Part shown: positions 60,901 through 64,000 of the stretch, one piece after another | Layout: every line of letters starts with the position of its first letter | Numbering within the stretch: position 1 is the stretch's first letter | NCBI GenBank assembly: GCA_964019135.1 | Contig: OZ025248.1 | Span: forward strand, 43,331,670 to 43,395,669 | Direction: 5' to 3' | Origin: Arenicola marina | Taxonomy: Eukaryota > Annelida > Polychaeta > Arenicolidae | DNA: 64,000 nucleotides | Made by a program: the position numbers and the translations under genes | The notes under the pieces: model-generated | Seen by the model: the letters and a program-made list of their open reading frames with translations, nothing else | Databases searched by the model: none | Told to the model about the DNA's origin: nothing

Positions 60901-63265
60901 CAATCTACAAATCGTCGCTGTAGCTATGGTTGAACTGTTCGCGTAACCCAGAGGTTCAACTCTTGTAACGTTTGGGGTGTGAGGCTTTCCATTGTACTGT
61001 CATTGGCAGCGAATGAATCAAAGTGGCACATTGCAGTCAATTTTGACTTGTCAATTGGTATCGCCATTCGGTTAGCCCTGGGAAGATCTCTGATTCTCAA
61101 TGGGAATTTAGAGAGAGTCCATCAATTTTGTGGTAACGCTGGAAGTCAATATTATTATCATCAAGTCATGAGAGACTGCAACAAGTCTTCAGAATGTCGT
61201 TGACACAAACGTCAAATGTATTTAAATGTATATGTTGTGATATTAGTTAGAGTTGGAATGTGATCGCTCAGACTAAACATGGAATTGGCATTTGCTGTCG
61301 TTGTGAAGCTGGTTGAAGTCCCTCTGGGCGAGGATTCGTGCCCTGTGTCCACCTGGCGGGCCGTCGAACTGTAGCCTTGTAGGTTACATACATGGCTTCA
61401 CGACTAGTCTATGTTAAATGGTCACCGCTAGCCGTGTGACAGTCGTTCAGTAGAAACTTTGAGATAGACTTCACAGCATAGAGACGCTTTGGAAAGGTGT
61501 ACTTGTTGTTATGTTGTGTATATCGGGTGTATTGCCTATTATTTAAAAAAAATTACTGGTGTGTAATCCTTTGTTACTTGTAGATTGTAGCTAGAAGATT
61601 CATAATGTGCCAATTTGATCCAATGTAATGCAAATAAGGACGTGCGTTCTAAGAACGCTCCACTTGAAAGATCACTGGCCCAATCAGTTAAATCGACCAA
61701 TGTAGACTACAGGTGTAAATATTGTTGCATGGGCGAAAATGTTAATCCTGGGGCCAACCAAATGCCTTACAGATATGTCCCTGCTTTAAAGTTGCGCCTT
61801 CTTCGGAGTATCTCCTGTTTTAATGACAGCAGCGATGAAAGGCGGAGTCGCTATTGGTACCTGCTTCGCGTTGCATGGGACCACTTAACACTTCCTCCGT
61901 GATGCAAAGAGAGGAAATGTCCTTCTAATTTGCTGCCCTTGTCCAGTATATTTACTGAATCAATTGACTGCAATATATGTATGGAAGTTTGAATCGCATG
62001 CGAGTATAGTTTTCAATGATAGTTCACAGCGATTTCTGATCAATTGAACCAAAGGACGTCAATATGACTTGTAATGCAAGTACGTGATAGTGATTATGTA
62101 TGGTGGTCTGGGTAGAGTATACCGGGGTCTAGGTTTCAAAGATATCAACCACTTTAGCTTGTATTTATACCGATGCGTCTCACAAAATACAATCATCATT
62201 TTATTTTACAATTAACGGTCTATACAAAGGTCTTAGCTAGCGAACTAAACGCTTACTGATGGGAGAGTGTAGCGTTTGGTCCCTATATTGGCTTGATTCT
62301 AGTTGGTACGACCGGGACTCATTAAGCGTCGAAGAAACAAAATGCTTAATACTGGTATATATTTTCTTGCAGAAAGCTAGTTTGATGCATGGGTCTAGTG
62401 ATTATATTTTGTATCCAAGAGCCTCGCGTTATGTCTTTATAAACAATTCAGCAATGGTTCATCAAAACAGTAATAATGGCGCGTATTATCGCCAATCCAG
62501 TCCAATCAAACCTGCGAAACTGTATGCAAATATAACAACAAGTTGTGACGAATTAAATTGTCTTTTTCATACTAACTTATGAAAGCATATAATTAGGACT
62601 GGTTCCTAGTGACCAACCACTTTTGTATTGATATAAAATGTAAAGAGATTAAGTAACTCTTTTTGTCCTGCTTAGAAGATCTATGTATACCTATGAAAGG
62701 TCATATATCGTATAATGTCAGCTAAGAGTTGCAAAGGTCTTATCAACTGGAAATGTACTTCTTTACGTAGTTCGCGGGAGATGCTTCTTTTGCTTCTTTT
62801 CAAATCAAATCATTACGCCAAGAAAAAATTGTAGTAGTAAGACTTTGTAAGATTTGTTAATTTTGATCAAACGTTCATTCCTTTCTTCCGGGCAAGATAA
62901 ACTAAAAATCATCCTCATGTGAATTGTAATAAATTCGATAAATCGATATTTGGCGTCGAAGTTAATTTATTATCAAGAGTCCAAATGCCTTTTGACTGCT
63001 CTCAGCTTAGTGGGACATTAGTTCGCAAAACGACAGTGTTCAGTTTCGAAGTATATAATATGACGATGTGAAACAGAGTACACTAACCCGCAGGTCTGGA
63101 GTATAAGGACATTTATACATTAACACACAAACACAGCATTCTTTGCATTTATTTTTTGCACTAAAACTCCTTCCAATCGTTAAGCATTAAGGGTTCAATA
63201 CCCCATTATGCAGTACAGATTCGGTTACGAGAGAAAGCATCTTCATTTTCGTAAGTTTTACCTGA
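60901..63265. other. Intergenic or intronic sequence, no gene seen
   Basis: Open frames of 74-107 codons (60979-61203, 61615-61902, 62259-62582) have no recognisable family, no splice support and ordinary base composition. No repeat array and no mobile-element motif noted. Confidence 0.45.
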
Positions 63266-63740
63266 AATAGGTACTGCCATACTTTTATTCCTGGTCTGGG
63301 CAGTCGTACTACAGTACCCTGGCAATTACAGCACTGTGGTACTTTGTCCCTGACCCGTGCCGTCGTCCTACAGTACCCTGGCCATTACAGCACTGTGATA
63401 CTCTATTCCTGGTCTGGGCAGTCGTCCTACAGTACCCTGGCCATTACAGCACTGTGATACTCTATTCCTGGTCCTGGCAGTCGTCCTACAGTACCCTGGC
63501 CATTACAGCACTGTGATACTCTATTCCTGGTCTGGGCAGTCGTCCTACAGTACCCTGACCATTACAGCACTGTGATACTTTGTTCCTGGTCTGGGCAGTC
63601 GTCCTACAGTACCCTGGCCATTACACCACTGCGATACTTTGTTCCTGGTCTGGGCAGTCGTCCTACAGTACCCTGGCCATTACACCACTGCTATGCTTTG
63701 TTCCTAGTCTGGGCAGTCGTCCTACAGTACCCTGGCCATC
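63266..63740. repeat. 59-bp minisatellite, about eight copies
   Basis: Units contain TTCCTGGTCTGGGCAGTCGT, then CCTACAGTACCCTGGCCATT and ACAGCACTGTGATACT. Unrelated to the 59-bp array at 14.9 kb. Confidence 0.95.
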
Positions 63741-63744
63741 CATT

Positions 63745-63970
63745 ATGAAAATTTACTGTAGTGTAACTATACTAAAACTATAGTTTTTATTACCATAGTT
63801 ATTTTGTGGTAGTACCATTGTAAGATTACTATAATATAACTACAGTTGTATCACTATAGTATTACTATAGTAATATTACGGTGGTACTACTGTAGTTATA
63901 CTGTAGTATATAGTTATACTATATAGTTGATCATGTGATAGTACGATATATATAGTTCTACTATAGCCCT
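63745..63970. repeat. AT-rich palindromic low-complexity tract
   Basis: Dense ACTATAGTA and ACTACAGT-type near-palindromes over about 220 bp directly after the 59-bp array. May form cruciforms or represent degraded satellite. Confidence 0.7.
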
Positions 63971-64000
63971 TAATTCAGATCCTAATATCACATTGGAATC

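Noticed and set aside
61615..62582. Small open frames downstream of the phosphatase as separate genes
   Set aside because: Length is within chance expectation, and there is no homology or splice evidence.

Overview
This is a metazoan nuclear genomic window. It shows spliced exons with GT-AG junctions and matching phases, long introns, LINE and SINE retroelements, and very heavy minisatellite content. The tRNA-derived SINEs and LINE types would fit a lophotrochozoan, perhaps a mollusc, but that is a guess; the sequence does not settle the species.

One gene explains nearly all the coding signal. It is a plus-strand receptor-type protein tyrosine phosphatase with a single catalytic domain, resembling the R3 (PTPRB/PTPRJ/PTPRO-like) group. 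Its 5' exons lie outside the window. Exons from about 1.7 to 4.7 kb encode the membrane-proximal fibronectin-III-like ectodomain, 5378-5477 the transmembrane helix, and 6401-6493 the juxtamembrane segment. After a 22.7-kb intron the phosphatase domain is spread from 29.2 to 56.9 kb, followed by a short tail exon near 58 kb. Every junction I read has compatible phase. The key motifs are present: the KNRF substrate loop, WPD loop, [11 protein letters not shown]-loop and Q-loop. Two exons (52420-52584 and 55417-55568) both encode the WPD-loop segment and look mutually exclusive. A 24-nt frame-preserving microexon is predicted at 13778-13801.

Most of the rest, roughly half of the window or more, is minisatellite, and almost every intron has its own repeat family: 48 bp (1-1.4 kb), 39 bp (2.2-3.5 kb), about 31 bp (7.2-13.2 kb, split by a LINE), 59 bp (14.9-27.9 kb), 36 bp (29.5-34.9 kb, split by a MITE and a LINE), 60 bp (34.9-35.1 kb), 69 bp (36.5-48.9 kb), another 36 bp (49.7-52.4 kb), 41 bp (53-54 kb), 27 bp (54.5-55.3 kb), about 60 bp (56.9-57.4 kb), and smaller ones downstream. 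Two arrays are built from the gene's own exon-intron junctions. The 69-bp array repeats a 3' splice site plus the first 42 bases of an exon about 180 times, and the array at 56.9-57.4 kb repeats a 5' splice site plus the last 14 bases of an exon about eight times.

Mobile elements: a minus-strand LINE with an intact 1048-codon ORF2 (7.7-12.7 kb), a decayed plus-strand L1/Tx1-like LINE (30.0-34.5 kb), two tRNA-derived SINEs, and one foldback MITE. Several sit inside minisatellites. The two LINEs have closely related ORF1 proteins but ORF2 proteins of different clades. Downstream of about 60.1 kb I see no convincing gene.
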